The position numbers and the translations under genes were made by a program. From contig NZ_JACJTR010000020.1 of the NCBI RefSeq assembly GCF_014698795.1, positions 62,001 through 126,000 of the forward strand: a DNA stretch of 64,000 nucleotides, given 5' to 3'. Below the pieces are notes generated by a model. That model had not been told where the DNA came from and made no database searches. It saw only the letters and a list, made by a program, of their open reading frames with translations. This DNA is from Nostoc sp. FACHB-892 (lineage in GTDB: Bacteria; Cyanobacteriota; Cyanobacteriia; Cyanobacteriales; Nostocaceae). Of this stretch, positions 1 to 8,090 are shown piece by piece (position 1 is the stretch's first letter; every line of letters starts with the position of its first letter).

Positions 1-1
1 A

Positions 2-388
2 ATCCGCACGCTGCGGCATGGAGTTGAGCTACTTCAGCAGAAAAAAACCTTGGTGATCTTTCCAGAAGGTAATATTTTTCGTGATGGCCAAGTTCACCAG
101 TTGAAGCCGGGAATTGCTCGTCTTGCCTTGAGTGCTGAATCTAGTTATTCCGCGCTAGGGGTAAAAATTATACCCGTAGGCATTAACTATAGCCAACCTT
201 ATCCAAATTGGGGTACAGATGTGAGTGTTGACATTGGCTCCCCAATCAGAGTAGCGGATTACATGAGTGGCTGTATAAAACAAGATGCCAAAAGTATCAC
301 AACTGATTTAGCAAAGGCACTACAACACTTAAGCCATCAAGAAAGAAAAATTACTAATCGCGCATTTGCAGAAATTACTAATTCTTGA
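2..388 (+). CDS. PlsC-like 1-acylglycerol-3-phosphate acyltransferase, C-terminal part
   Basis: The reading frame is open from the first bases of the window to a TGA at 386-388, so the gene begins upstream and only about 128 codons are seen. The stretch VIFPEGNIFRDGQ matches the substrate-binding FPEG block of PlsC-type acyltransferases. It is followed by a pro-rich IIPVGINY segment, also usual for the family. These membrane enzymes acylate lysophosphatidate or related lipids. The HX4D catalytic motif would lie upstream and cannot be checked. The TTG at 50 is an internal codon, not the start. The exact substrate is unknown; other glycerolipid or carotenoid acyltransferases share this block. 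Confidence 0.8.
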   Translation: MRTLRHGVELLQQKKTLVIFPEGNIFRDGQVHQLKPGIARLALSAESSYSALGVKIIPVGINYSQPYPNWGTDVSVDIGSPIRVADYMSGCIKQDAKSITTDLAKALQHLSHQERKITNRAFAEITNS

Positions 389-1028
389 TCTCGTAAAGCG
401 TCAAGAGTTCTAAGACTGGCTCTTAAGCATTGGTCATTAATCGTGCATGATTAAGAAACTGCACATTTTCAAGGTTTGACACGAATTGCTAACTGTTATA
501 TTCATCCTGAGTAAGTCACAAAAGATTAGTGCTATTTTGCAACCTTTGAGGATGTATATGATGTATATATAGATTACCCTCTATTAACAGGATATTCAGC
601 CAAATTGGCATTTTTTTGAGCGAATAGCTAATAATTGTCGTAAACGTGACGCAGTGCTTTGGGAAGATTCTCGTACCAAATATCTTACTTAAGCTGAGAT
701 AATTATTGGGGAAGTCGGTAGCGGGACGGATGGTGAAGCAGCCTAAAACTTGTTCTCAAATCAACTTTTCGCCAGCGCCTTGTCAAACTACTCCCAAAGT
801 GCTTGCTGGTAAACCGATGATTAAAAAATCAGAGGAACTAACGCGATCGCTCATAGCGACGATTTTAGTTAATTAGTATACAGGGGCAATGGGAACTCTA
901 TTAAACCGATTTTCAGTCTAAATCAAAGAAACTTAGAATGCAGCTTTGCTTTGTCCAAGACCAAAACAGAGTTAAGATACCCGAAGTTTCCATAAATTTT
1001 CTGTATAGTTGTTGAACTAATTGACCCC
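389..1028. other. Gene-poor stretch with decayed coding traces
   Basis: No convincing intact gene. It holds the possible enzyme remnant at 594-692. A 48-codon open frame at 730-876 (ATG to TAG) has no feature I recognise; it is more likely leftover coding DNA than a gene. One HIP1 octamer lies near 843. Confidence 0.5.
594..692 (+). pseudogene. Possible remnant of an adenylate-forming (AMP-binding) enzyme N-terminus
   Basis: In frame from 594 the DNA reads like protein, for example HFFERIANNCRKRDAVLW and then EDSRTKYLT, before a TAA at 690-692. The pattern of an early FERxA helix, then AxxWED and YLT, resembles the start of acyl-CoA synthetase or NRPS adenylation domains. The frame has a stop just upstream (at 582-584) and no continuation of the family is visible downstream. 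This is an impression from residue pattern only. Confidence 0.25.
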
Positions 1029-1634
1029 ATGAACACTGCTGTCGCTGTTACCTTGATGCGTCGTACCTTTTTATCAGTCATAGCAGTCCTCAGCCTGCTA
1101 TCACCTGTGAATGCTCAGGTATCACAGTTACCAGGCACTAATAGCCCACAACCCATTGATCCCAACGCTCCCAATAATCTTCGCCCCATAACCCAAAGTA
1201 ACAGCCTTTTGAGCATTGAAGGGGGCGATCGCCTCGTGAAAGAGGCAGAACAATCCGTTTCTGCTCAAAACTACCCCTTAGCTGCCAAGAAACTGCAAGA
1301 AGCACGTCAGGTTTATAATCAGCTATCTAATTTTTATCAAGAGTTAAATTCTAGCTTTTCGGGAATTGACAATAGAGTTTCTGATTCTCAGCGTCAAAAA
1401 GCTCTATTAACAGCCCAAAAGCGAGATGAAGCCACCTTTCAGCTAGCATTAGTACATCGGGCACAAAATCAGCCAGAATTAGCTGTGCCGTTGTTGATTC
1501 AAATAATTAAGAGTCAAAACCCAACACGGGATTTAGGCAAAAAAGCTTATCAACAGTTGTTTGAGTTAGGTTTTGTTGATTCTCCCTTTCCTACAGCAGG
1601 TGGTAGTTCATCTTCCTCATCCCCAAAAAAATAA
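1029..1634 (+). CDS. Hypothetical exported protein with helical repeat-like body
   Basis: Encodes 201 residues. The N-terminus has a basic MRR followed by a hydrophobic run (FLSVIAVLSLLSP) and a small-residue cleavage site near VNA-Q, so it is probably exported. The start may be the second ATG at 1056 (MRRTFLS), which gives a more normal signal peptide than the 9 extra residues. After a Pro/Asn-rich linker, residues about 65-185 are helical with alternating Ala/Leu/Gln spacing like degenerate TPR helices. A serine-rich tail ends the protein. I do not recognise the family. It stands alone, about 640 bp after the acyltransferase. Confidence 0.75.
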   Translation: MNTAVAVTLMRRTFLSVIAVLSLLSPVNAQVSQLPGTNSPQPIDPNAPNNLRPITQSNSLLSIEGGDRLVKEAEQSVSAQNYPLAAKKLQEARQVYNQLSNFYQELNSSFSGIDNRVSDSQRQKALLTAQKRDEATFQLALVHRAQNQPELAVPLLIQIIKSQNPTRDLGKKAYQQLFELGFVDSPFPTAGGSSSSSSPKK

Positions 1635-1655
1635 ATCTTTCTTGTCTGTTTTTCT

Positions 1656-1697
1656 CCATCTCCCTCATCTCCCCCATCTCCCCCATCTCCCCCTCCC
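1656..1697. repeat. Tandem CATCTCCCC nonamer tract
   Basis: Just after the exported-protein gene, a 9-base unit close to CATCTCCCC is repeated about four times. It is the complement of the GGGGAGATG tracts at 5570-5625 and 6893-6990, so the same repeat family occurs three times in 6 kb. Confidence 0.8.
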
Positions 1698-1883
1698 TCT
1701 GAGCAGCAGCTTGAGAACATCTCCAGTGCTAGGATAGGATTATCTACCGTAGCTTTGAGCTAGCGTCCTCAAAAATCCACCTCAGAGGTGCGTTTATTTC
1801 TAGCCTTGCCAAAACCTGAACTTGGCACAGGCATTGCTCCATATCTGTTAATAATAGAAAAGTAAGTTTTTTCAGGAATAGCG

Positions 1884-2141
1884 ATGATTAGTCCGCAGCA
1901 GGTTGAGGCAATGATCAAGGCGGAACTGCCAGACGCTCAGGTTCAGGTGCAAGACTTGACTGGTGGCGGTGACCACTATCAGGTAACAGTAGTTTCATCG
2001 CACTTTGCAGGTAAGGGACTAGTGCAACAGCACCAGTTAGTTTATGGTGCTTTGGGGCAAGCTATGTCAACTGAAGCAATTCATGCCTTGGCAGTAAAAA
2101 CATATACTCCTGAATCTTGGCAAGCAACACCAGCTTCGTAA
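1884..2141 (+). CDS. bolA: BolA family protein
   Basis: 85 residues, the normal size for short BolA proteins. It begins with a helix containing the I-x-x-x-L-P-D-A pattern, then a [21 protein letters not shown] core and the closing [10 protein letters not shown] and [11 protein letters not shown] segments of the family. BolA proteins bind monothiol CGFS glutaredoxins through a shared [2Fe-2S] cluster and act in iron homeostasis or Fe-S trafficking. The CGFS glutaredoxin is the next gene, same strand, 89 bp downstream, which strongly supports the call. The HFAGKGLV loop holds the conserved His candidate ligand. Confidence 0.95.
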   Translation: MISPQQVEAMIKAELPDAQVQVQDLTGGGDHYQVTVVSSHFAGKGLVQQHQLVYGALGQAMSTEAIHALAVKTYTPESWQATPAS

Positions 2142-2145
2142 ACAT

Positions 2146-2175
2146 AGAGTTAGGAATTAGGAGTTAGGAGTTATG
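2146..2175. repeat. GTTAGGA-type heptad repeats
   Basis: About four copies of a 7-base unit (AGTTAGG with variants) lie between bolA and the glutaredoxin gene. This short tandem repeat family recurs at 44339, 46962, 53324 and 57187, and in complement inside the coding sequence at 17808. Confidence 0.85.
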
Positions 2176-2230
2176 AATTTTTAACTTCTCACTCGTCATC
2201 GTTGAATGTAACATAGGAAACACAAATACC

Positions 2231-2554
2231 ATGACGCCAGAACTCAAAGAGAAAATTGATAACTTGCTACAACAGAACAAGATTATGGTTTTCATGAAGG
2301 GAAACAAGTTAATGCCCCAATGTGGTTTCTCCAACAACGTTGTGCAGATTCTCAATACATTGGGAGTTCCCTTCGAGACAATTGATGTTCTCTCAGACTC
2401 TGAAATTCGCCAGGGGATTAAAGAATACTCTAACTGGCCGACAATTCCCCAAGTGTATATCAATGGTGAATTCGTTGGCGGTTCTGACATCCTAATTGAA
2501 ATGTACCAAAAGGGTGAATTGCAAGAAAAGGTAGAAGTAGCACTAGCTTCGTAA
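2231..2554 (+). CDS. grxD: Monothiol glutaredoxin (CGFS type)
   Basis: 107 residues, typical of single-domain Grx4/GrxD. The active site is CGFS (Cys31) after MVFMKGNKLMPQ, with the later WPTIPQVYINGEFVGGSDI segment that forms the glutathione-binding groove and cis-Pro loop. Such proteins carry a glutathione-ligated [2Fe-2S] cluster and pass it on or sense iron; they do not act as ordinary dithiol reductants. Its partner BolA is encoded just upstream in the same direction. The ATG start fits the family N-terminus. Confidence 0.96.
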   Translation: MTPELKEKIDNLLQQNKIMVFMKGNKLMPQCGFSNNVVQILNTLGVPFETIDVLSDSEIRQGIKEYSNWPTIPQVYINGEFVGGSDILIEMYQKGELQEKVEVALAS

Positions 2555-3109
2555 TCTCTCTTTACGCAAACCAGAAGGTATACTGCTAAATTTGCGCTTC
2601 GCAATCAAGGCAATTTGCCATTTTTAATGTCCTTGAAAAAGAGGCAAGGGAGCGGGGAGCAGGGAGCAAGGGGGATAGAACAACAAGGGGATTCAACTCC
2701 ACCTGTTGCGCTAGCTTCCCGTAGGGTACGAGAACCACTGGTGGAGAAGTGGGGGACGTAAGAATATGTTCCCCCCTTCATTACACGGCAGGAGTCAGGG
2801 GGCATTTCCCCCAGATAATAGCCCCCAACCAAGAGTCTCTTCGTTGAATCCCGTTCTAAATTCCTGCCTCCTGCCTTCTTCACTGGGTTTGTGAAAAAAC
2901 ATACTTGAGCTATATTGGAACTTATTTCATAGCTAGTCAACAATCCCCTCAGTCGCATTGGCAAGACCAATATAGGACTGAGGGGATAGGTTTTATCAAT
3001 ACAATATCTCCAAAATTTCACACCACGGCACTAGTTGACGCATACAGATAATATGCTATGATCATCTGCGGTAATTAAGGATTACTATCAATTACCAGAT
3101 AAATGGTAC
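2555..3109. other. Gene-free stretch with repeats and a large hairpin
   Basis: No gene. It contains a GGGAGC-rich tract near 2645-2680 and a TTCCCGTAGGGTACGAG palindromic motif at about 2718-2734 that resembles the one near 19150. The nested hairpin at 2943-2987 also lies here. The apparent minus-strand frame through it is explained by these repeats. Confidence 0.6.
2943..2987. terminator. Nested perfect hairpin, possible terminator
   Basis: ATCCCCTCAGTC at 2943-2954 pairs perfectly with GACTGAGGGGAT at 2976-2987. Inside it, ATTGG (2957-2961) pairs with CCAAT (2967-2971). TTTT follows at 2991-2994 on the plus strand. It could terminate the bolA-grxD transcript, but it lies almost 390 bp after grxD, so a palindromic repeat is also possible. 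Confidence 0.45.
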
Positions 3110-3358
3110 TTAGTAATAATCGCGTAGTGGCTGTGGTTGCGGCACTTCAAAATTTGATCCATCGTACAAGTAGCGGCTGGCTTCCTCTTCTAAGCGATGA
3201 ATCAGAATAGGTTCAAGAATATTGCCATGTCGTAATGCGGCTAGATATCCATCCAAATACATCCGCATATCATCAGTGCGATAGCCGCGATTCCATAACT
3301 CGACGAAGGCGTCGGTGAGTCTTTGGTAATAGCGGATGGTTTGTGTGTCTTGGAGCAT
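3110..3358 (-). CDS. Small conserved cyanobacterial protein (probably DUF6761)
   Basis: 82 residues, acidic and helical, beginning MLQDTQTIRYYQRLTDAF and containing LWNRGYRTDDMRMYLDGYLAALRHGN. I recall this pattern from a short protein family found throughout cyanobacteria, annotated as DUF6761; the name is from memory. No membrane segment, signal or cofactor motif is visible. The gene is monocistronic and faces away from the response regulator. Its function is unknown. Confidence 0.8.
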   Translation of the reverse strand: MLQDTQTIRYYQRLTDAFVELWNRGYRTDDMRMYLDGYLAALRHGNILEPILIHRLEEEASRYLYDGSNFEVPQPQPLRDYY

Positions 3359-3939
3359 AACTGCTGTATTAATCTCTTTGGAATGAGAATTGTAAATGAT
3401 TCACGCTCAAATGTGAACTGTAATTTCACTTTGGCATTAACTAAAACTCAATACATCTACTTTGGGCAGTACCCTCCTAGCAACTACAATCTACTTTAAT
3501 CCTATTCCAGAAAACATCGATTCTAGTTCTCTGCTAAGTTATTTTTATGATTTTCATAGTCAACACCCCGATTGTATTGGTGATATATTCGTGGGTGGAG
3601 AAAGTAATTTCTGCAAGATATAATCCACTAGCATCAGATTAAAAAACTATTGTGGTAATAGCTAGCTGCTTAGGCTATAGTTTTTTGGTAGATGATATCC
3701 ATCTAAAAGCAGAATGTTAAGGTAAAAGAACTTTTCATAAGTCTAACAACACTTTTGATAAATTTAATAAAAATTTAATAATATTTCTAATCGCCCTCAG
3801 CAAGGCACAAATTAAAGATATTGCCGCTATTTCTATGAGGAAATGTAAAGCTAATAGCAATTGAGGTAACAAAGGCTACAAAACCTTAGAGATGGGCTTG
3901 TTACTTTGAGAGTCATCGACGCTAAGGGGTCTTGCCGCC
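3359..3939. other. Divergent intergenic region, no gene seen
   Basis: AT-rich DNA between the minus-strand small protein and the plus-strand response regulator. It should carry both promoters, but I could not assign boxes with confidence. Confidence 0.5.
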
Positions 3940-4713
3940 GTGGGTTCGGTTTGTATAGAAATCATTGAGGGGAATCCCCATTTAAGGTCGTTGCTGGGTT
4001 GGCACTTGCAACAACTGGAATACCGTGTGCATCAAGCTGCCAGCATTTATCAAGCAAGGGAAGTATTTTTAAGTCATCAACCAACACTGGTAGTTTTGGA
4101 TGCAGACCTGCCTGATGGTGATGGCATTGAGTTTTGTCGTTGGTTGCATCGTCAGCAGCAGCCTTTAATCTTAATGCTATCTGCCCGTAATAGTGAAGGT
4201 GATATCGTCGGAGGTTTAAAGGCGGGTGCAGATGATTATTTAAGCAAACCTTTTGGGATGCAAGAATTTTTGGCACGGGTAGAGGCACTGATTCGTCGGA
4301 AGCGCACACCTACAGCACCAGCTTATTTGGATTATGGCACTTTGCAAATTGATTTAGTTCAGCGCCGTGTCCGCTTCCAGGGGGAGTTCATTGACTTAAC
4401 GCCGCAAGAATTCAGCTTGCTGTACGTTTTGGCACAAGCTGGGGGAGTGCCTTTGAGTAGGTCAGAATTGCTGCGCCGTGCTTGGCCTGACGCTATCGAT
4501 AACCCTCGTACCATTGATACTCACGTTTTATCGCTGCGGAAAAAGGTTGAACTTGATCCTCGCCAACCCAACTTGATTCAAACTATCCGCAATGTAGGAT
4601 ACCGTTTTAATATGGAAATTTTGAATACCAATATTTCACAATCACAAACAACAAAGTTACCTAGAGAGAGATTTAATAATCAACGTTCAACACTTAGTAC
4701 TAGTCAAGTTTGA
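3940..4713 (+). CDS. OmpR-family response regulator
   Basis: 257 residues with a GTG start. Residues 1-115 form a receiver domain: Asp54 in VVLDADLPDGDG is the expected phosphate acceptor, LMLSA carries the Ser in place of the usual Thr, and Lys103 is in YLSKPFG. Residues about 130-225 are a winged-helix OmpR/PhoB DNA-binding domain (LTPQEFSLLYVLAQAGG, then RTIDTHVLSLRKKVE and VGYRF). The usual acidic pair near the N-terminus is reduced (IIEGN), so Mg binding may be altered. There is no histidine kinase beside it. It resembles the cyanobacterial NblR/ManR-like group, but I cannot assign which. Confidence 0.93.
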   Translation: MGSVCIEIIEGNPHLRSLLGWHLQQLEYRVHQAASIYQAREVFLSHQPTLVVLDADLPDGDGIEFCRWLHRQQQPLILMLSARNSEGDIVGGLKAGADDYLSKPFGMQEFLARVEALIRRKRTPTAPAYLDYGTLQIDLVQRRVRFQGEFIDLTPQEFSLLYVLAQAGGVPLSRSELLRRAWPDAIDNPRTIDTHVLSLRKKVELDPRQPNLIQTIRNVGYRFNMEILNTNISQSQTTKLPRERFNNQRSTLSTSQV

Positions 4714-4746
4714 TGCGGCATTAGGCATTGGGCATTGGAGTAAGGG

Positions 4747-4765
4747 GGAGTAAGAAGATTACTCC
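4747..4765. terminator. Short hairpin between convergent genes
   Basis: GGAGTAA at 4747-4753 pairs with TTACTCC at 4759-4765 around a GAAGA loop, midway between the response regulator and the ABC ATPase that face each other. There is no strong T-run on either side. Confidence 0.35.
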
Positions 4766-4787
4766 TGATTGCTGTCTCATCCAAAAT

Positions 4788-5561
4788 CTAAAATCCAAAA
4801 TCGTCTTGATTTTCTGCTTGAATTAAGCTTTCTCGTAATTCAACCCAGTTTATTTCAGAGACTTTTTGCTTTGCCAATAAATGACCTTGCTGTAGATGTA
4901 ACAACCGAGTGCAAAACATTTGGGCTAGTTCCAGTTGGTGATTTACCATTAAAATCGTGGTTTGATGAGTTTGACTCAACTGGGTTAAGACTTGCATTAG
5001 ATGAGAAGCAGTACCAGCATCAAGGGCAGAGGTTGGCTCATCTAATAATAATATTTTAGGCTGGATAACCAAGGCACGAGCGATCGCTACTAGTTGTCGT
5101 TGTCCCGCAGAAAGTTGTACCTCTGTTCGCCCTAACCAATCACTGGGAATATGCAGTTGTTCTGTCCAGTGACTGACTCGTTGCTCAATTGTCTGTTTGG
5201 ACAAACCACGCAAGACTAAAGGATAAGCCAAGGCTTGCCCAACTGTCATCCCCAAAAGTTTTGATTCTTGCAATACAAGTACAACCATCTGGCGTAGCTG
5301 GATGACGGGAATTTGGCGATATTCTTGGTTTTCTAAATAGATTTTGCCACTTGTGGGTTCAATTAGGCGGTTGAGGAGGCATAGTAACGAAGTTTTACCA
5401 GCGCCAACTGGCCCTACAATTGCAATGCGTTCGCCCTGTAATGCCTCCAAGAAAATATCTTGCAATATGGGGTATCCTTGCTGATTGCCTGGAAGTTGGG
5501 TTTTCAGCCTTGTAAACAGATTAACTTGCTCTAGCCTGAGTGTGGCTTTTGCTGTATTCAA
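4788..5561 (-). CDS. ABC transporter ATP-binding protein, lone ATPase (FetA/STAR1-like)
   Basis: 257 residues with all ATPase motifs: Walker A GPVGAGKTS at 50-58, Q-loop near Gln98, signature LSAGQ at 150-154, Walker B ILLLDE at 170-175, D-loop SALD and switch His208 in MVNHQ. The layout and motifs such as LLNRLIEPTSGKIYL resemble the FetA/YbbL and plant STAR1 ATPases, which pair with a separate YbbM-type permease for metal or UDP-glucose transport. No permease is next to it, so the partner must be elsewhere. The substrate is inferred only from this resemblance. Confidence 0.88.
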   Translation of the reverse strand: MNTAKATLRLEQVNLFTRLKTQLPGNQQGYPILQDIFLEALQGERIAIVGPVGAGKTSLLCLLNRLIEPTSGKIYLENQEYRQIPVIQLRQMVVLVLQESKLLGMTVGQALAYPLVLRGLSKQTIEQRVSHWTEQLHIPSDWLGRTEVQLSAGQRQLVAIARALVIQPKILLLDEPTSALDAGTASHLMQVLTQLSQTHQTTILMVNHQLELAQMFCTRLLHLQQGHLLAKQKVSEINWVELRESLIQAENQDDFGF

Positions 5562-5625
5562 GGGGAGTGGGTGAGTAGGGAGTGGGGAGATGGGGAAGCA
5601 GGGGAGGCAGGGGAGGCAGGAGAAG
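5562..5625. repeat. GGGGAG-type purine repeat tract
   Basis: Upstream of the ABC gene, imperfect GGGGAG/GGCAGGGGA units repeat for about 60 bp. Same family as the tract at 6893-6990. Confidence 0.75.
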
Positions 5626-5695
5626 AAGAACTAACTATTGATAATTGATTCTTAAGCCATGCCCAATGCCCCATGACCTATGCCCCATAGCAATT

Positions 5696-6262
5696 TTAAG
5701 TTAATTGTGCAGTAGTTAAAGCTGTAGCGATCGCCCAGCCATCGACCAATAATAACAGCAGTGTGAATACTAGTAAAATCAAGTACATCCACGGCTGTGC
5801 TAAAGGGCGAACATCTGTGGTATCAATGCCCGTCTTTGCTTGGACAATCTGCACGAAACGGGCAAATCCAGCTACACGCATCGGTAATAAATAAGCTTTC
5901 CCATCCTGGCTAAGGAAGTAATAAACTAGCCCTCCTTGACCAGTAGTGCGGGGTTTTAACTCTTTCACCTCTGACCAAGGTAAAAACCAGCCTTTACGAA
6001 AAAAGCGAGGCACCCAGGCGGGGTAAGTAACCTGAATTCCCTGGTCATCTACCGTTACTCGTTCAGTCAATACAGCATACAAGGCAACAAAGCCGATGCT
6101 AATCCCTATCCACAATAATCCTGGGGGTACGGGTGCAGCTGTTACCTGCGACAAGAAAGGTAATGGAACTGTGAGTGCTATGTATAGACTCAGCAGGGTT
6201 ATCCGAATCAAAGGAGACAGACGAAAAACAGAAGCGGAAATATTGGCTGAGGTTGCTGTCAC
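5696..6262 (-). CDS. Conserved membrane protein with PH-like middle segment
   Basis: 188 residues. Hydrophobic helices lie at about 15-38, 45-65 and 158-185. Between them is a soluble part with VTVDDQGIQVTYP, WFLPWSEVKEL and YYFLSQDGKAYLLP, a beta-rich pattern like bacterial PH-type domains that follow two membrane helices. Its size is close to Ycf4, but the sequence does not match Ycf4 as I know it. The role is unknown. It lies upstream of the ABC ATPase on the same strand, 134 bp apart, with a repeat tract between. Confidence 0.75.
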   Translation of the reverse strand: MTATSANISASVFRLSPLIRITLLSLYIALTVPLPFLSQVTAAPVPPGLLWIGISIGFVALYAVLTERVTVDDQGIQVTYPAWVPRFFRKGWFLPWSEVKELKPRTTGQGGLVYYFLSQDGKAYLLPMRVAGFARFVQIVQAKTGIDTTDVRPLAQPWMYLILLVFTLLLLLVDGWAIATALTTAQLT

Positions 6263-6321
6263 GGCTCAATTACAATGCTTTTCTTCATTGTAGGGTAGGT
6301 CTATGTCCTAGCTGGACTGTT

Positions 6322-6412
6322 CAATTCGTAATTCGTAATGACGCTCGTTCGCTCTTAGCGTCTCCCTTTGGGAGAAGACTCGCTAACGCTGCGCTAACGT
6401 AATTCGTAATTC
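6322..6412. repeat. Palindromic repeat element bounded by AATTCGTAAT direct repeats
   Basis: A nested hairpin has an outer TTAGCG (6355-6360) / CGCTAA (6381-6386) stem and an inner TCTCCC (6361-6366) / GGGAGA (6370-6375) stem. AATTCGTAAT-type copies flank it on both sides. It resembles the structured block near 43166-43205. Confidence 0.7.
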
Positions 6413-6413
6413 T

Positions 6414-6875
6414 TTAAGGTAAATACTTTTGCACTACAATCCAACCAGTAAGGGATACCCAGGCAAATCCTACAAACAAAATAATATTTACGCCGATGTG
6501 TAAGGGTCTAGCCCAAGGTTGTTTGGCACTAATTTGCGTGGCACTGAAAGCAGACAGTAAAACTAATGCTACCACTATCAATCCAGCAACTAAATGTGAT
6601 GAGTGACCCAAGGAGCCAAAATGACCAAGAGTACCAACAATACCGATCGCCAGCAATAGTAGTACTAAACTTACCATGCTGATGCCCATTAGATAATGGA
6701 GCGATCGCACTCCTTGACGTCCGCCCATAAATTGGGTATTAAAAGGAAATTGCTGCGAAGTTCTCGCCCGAAACATCCAAACGCCGGTGACTGCTAACAT
6801 CAGGTATGCCAGCAGGGATAACCCCATCGACCAGGCGGCTATTTTCCACAACCAAAGAAATGAAGGCAGATTCAT
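6414..6875 (-). CDS. DUF4079 membrane protein (cytochrome b561-like)
   Basis: 153 residues from the ATG at 6875 (MNLPSFLWLWKIAAW). The frame stays open for 53 more codons upstream, but that part is translated purine repeat (repetitive Pro/Cys/Ser), so I reject it. Four hydrophobic helices at about 10-35, 60-85, 93-112 and 128-148 and an internal pattern of His residues match the cyanobacterial DUF4079 family. Those His residues could bind haem, which is inference. It sits between two other minus-strand membrane or conserved genes. Confidence 0.82.
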   Translation of the reverse strand: MNLPSFLWLWKIAAWSMGLSLLAYLMLAVTGVWMFRARTSQQFPFNTQFMGGRQGVRSLHYLMGISMVSLVLLLLAIGIVGTLGHFGSLGHSSHLVAGLIVVALVLLSAFSATQISAKQPWARPLHIGVNIILFVGFAWVSLTGWIVVQKYLP

Positions 6876-6892
6876 AAGAATGATTGTAGATG

Positions 6893-6990
6893 AGATTGGG
6901 GAGATGAGGGAGATGAGAGAGCAGGGGAGGCAGGGGGAGCAGGGGGAGCAGGGGGAGCAGGGGGAGATGAGGGGGACAAGGGGACAAGAG
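6893..6990. repeat. GGGGGAGCA nonamer minisatellite
   Basis: GGGGGAGCA is repeated about four times (6930-6966) inside a longer GGGGAG/GATGAGG tract. It lies directly upstream of the DUF4079 start and is read as a false N-terminal extension. Confidence 0.85.
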
Positions 6991-7067
6991 GACAAGGGGT
7001 GAGAACTTGAAACAAGTCTTTCCCCATGCCCCATGCCCCATCCCCAATTCCCAATAAATAAACAAAA

Positions 7068-7090
7068 AGGGCTGCTGAATTAGCAACCCT
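7068..7090 (-). terminator. Intrinsic terminator of the DUF1830 gene
   Basis: On the minus strand AGGGTTGCT and AGCAGCCCT pair with one mismatch around a five-base loop, followed by TTTTTGTTTATT. It begins 22 bp after the DUF1830 stop. Confidence 0.8.
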
Positions 7091-7111
7091 ATAAATGTAG
7101 TAAATTTTTTT

Positions 7112-7507
7112 TTAATCAACCGATGCTAAACCAACAATTTGTAAGGGTTTTGTACTATCTCCAATTTTTGTATTAATTTGCTGCACCATAGGTCTGGTAT
7201 TAATAAGGTCTTCTCCATCTGATGAGTCTGTATCAAACTCATAAGCGCTAGGTTCGTCAAGCATTAGGCGATCGCATGGAATTTTATCGGATAAAATTGC
7301 ACTTGCCATCATCCCTGTATGAATCTCCACTTGAGCTTTTCGTGGAGCTTCAAACACTAAACGTTGTCCAGGGAAAACAACCCTTTCAAAGTACCAATTT
7401 GGAATATCGGAGATGCGAGCTATCTGGATTTTGCTGGTGGCATTAATGTAGCAGCAGAGAATTTTTCCCGATTGCTCAGGTGGTAGAGGATCTAATATTT
7501 GAGCCAT
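7112..7507 (-). CDS. DUF1830 protein
   Basis: 131 residues, beginning MAQILDPLPPEQSGKILCCY. The segment with IARISDIPNWYFERVVFPGQ and the later HTGMMASAILSD block are the conserved DUF1830 core of cyanobacteria. It is probably soluble, with no signal or membrane segment. The C-terminal 45 residues are acidic and less family-like. A clear terminator follows, so it is transcribed alone. Function unknown. Confidence 0.88.
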   Translation of the reverse strand: MAQILDPLPPEQSGKILCCYINATSKIQIARISDIPNWYFERVVFPGQRLVFEAPRKAQVEIHTGMMASAILSDKIPCDRLMLDEPSAYEFDTDSSDGEDLINTRPMVQQINTKIGDSTKPLQIVGLASVD

Positions 7508-8090
7508 AACTGCTGAGGAGCTTTACGCCACAATTTTACATTACACCAGCCAACCCTAGCATTGCCTGATCCCCAGTTGCTGTAGCTCCGACTACCAACT
7601 GAAATCTTTGTAGATTATTTCTACCTAAAGATATAGGCAGGTTGTGAAAACTTTGTAAATATTTTTGCTTTCTCTGCAATTTTACACTATGTGAACATTT
7701 TTAAGTTCTTAATTTACCGCAAAAAATCTTCAACTTTCTGAAGGCGGATAATTACAGGGTAGCTATGGCGAAGATCCCATTAGCTGGAGATAGTTCAGGA
7801 GTATATTTTTGTGTTTTAGCGATCGCAGGATTAAAAGCCAGGGATCATCGCTTAATGAATGAACTCGATGTTATCGTAAAGCTATATGAAAAATGTCTTC
7901 ATAAAGCTTCTCTTGATCTCTTGCCTTTGGTATGCAAAGCAGTTTGATTGATTCGTACATCTGTGAAAAATTCACACTTATCAATAATCGGCTTCAATGT
8001 CAAGCAAGATTGTAAGAGATTAAAAACAGTCAAAACAAAAACACACTTTAAAAACAGGAATTTATCTCGCTTTCCCCAAAGATTGGCAAG
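7508..8090. other. Divergent intergenic region
   Basis: Contains promoters for the DUF1830 gene and the radical SAM gene. A 60-codon open frame at 7765-7947 has one HIP1-derived stretch and no recognisable protein feature, so I do not call it. Confidence 0.5.

Noticed and set aside
2605-3021. 138-codon minus-strand frame
   Set aside because: Runs through purine repeats and palindromes; composition is repeat-like, not protein-like.
6876-7034. N-terminal extension of the DUF4079 protein
   Set aside because: Translates the purine minisatellite.
7765-7947. 60-codon plus-strand frame before the radical SAM gene
   Set aside because: Contains a HIP1-derived segment, no recognisable feature, no clear ribosome site, and ends inside AT-rich DNA.
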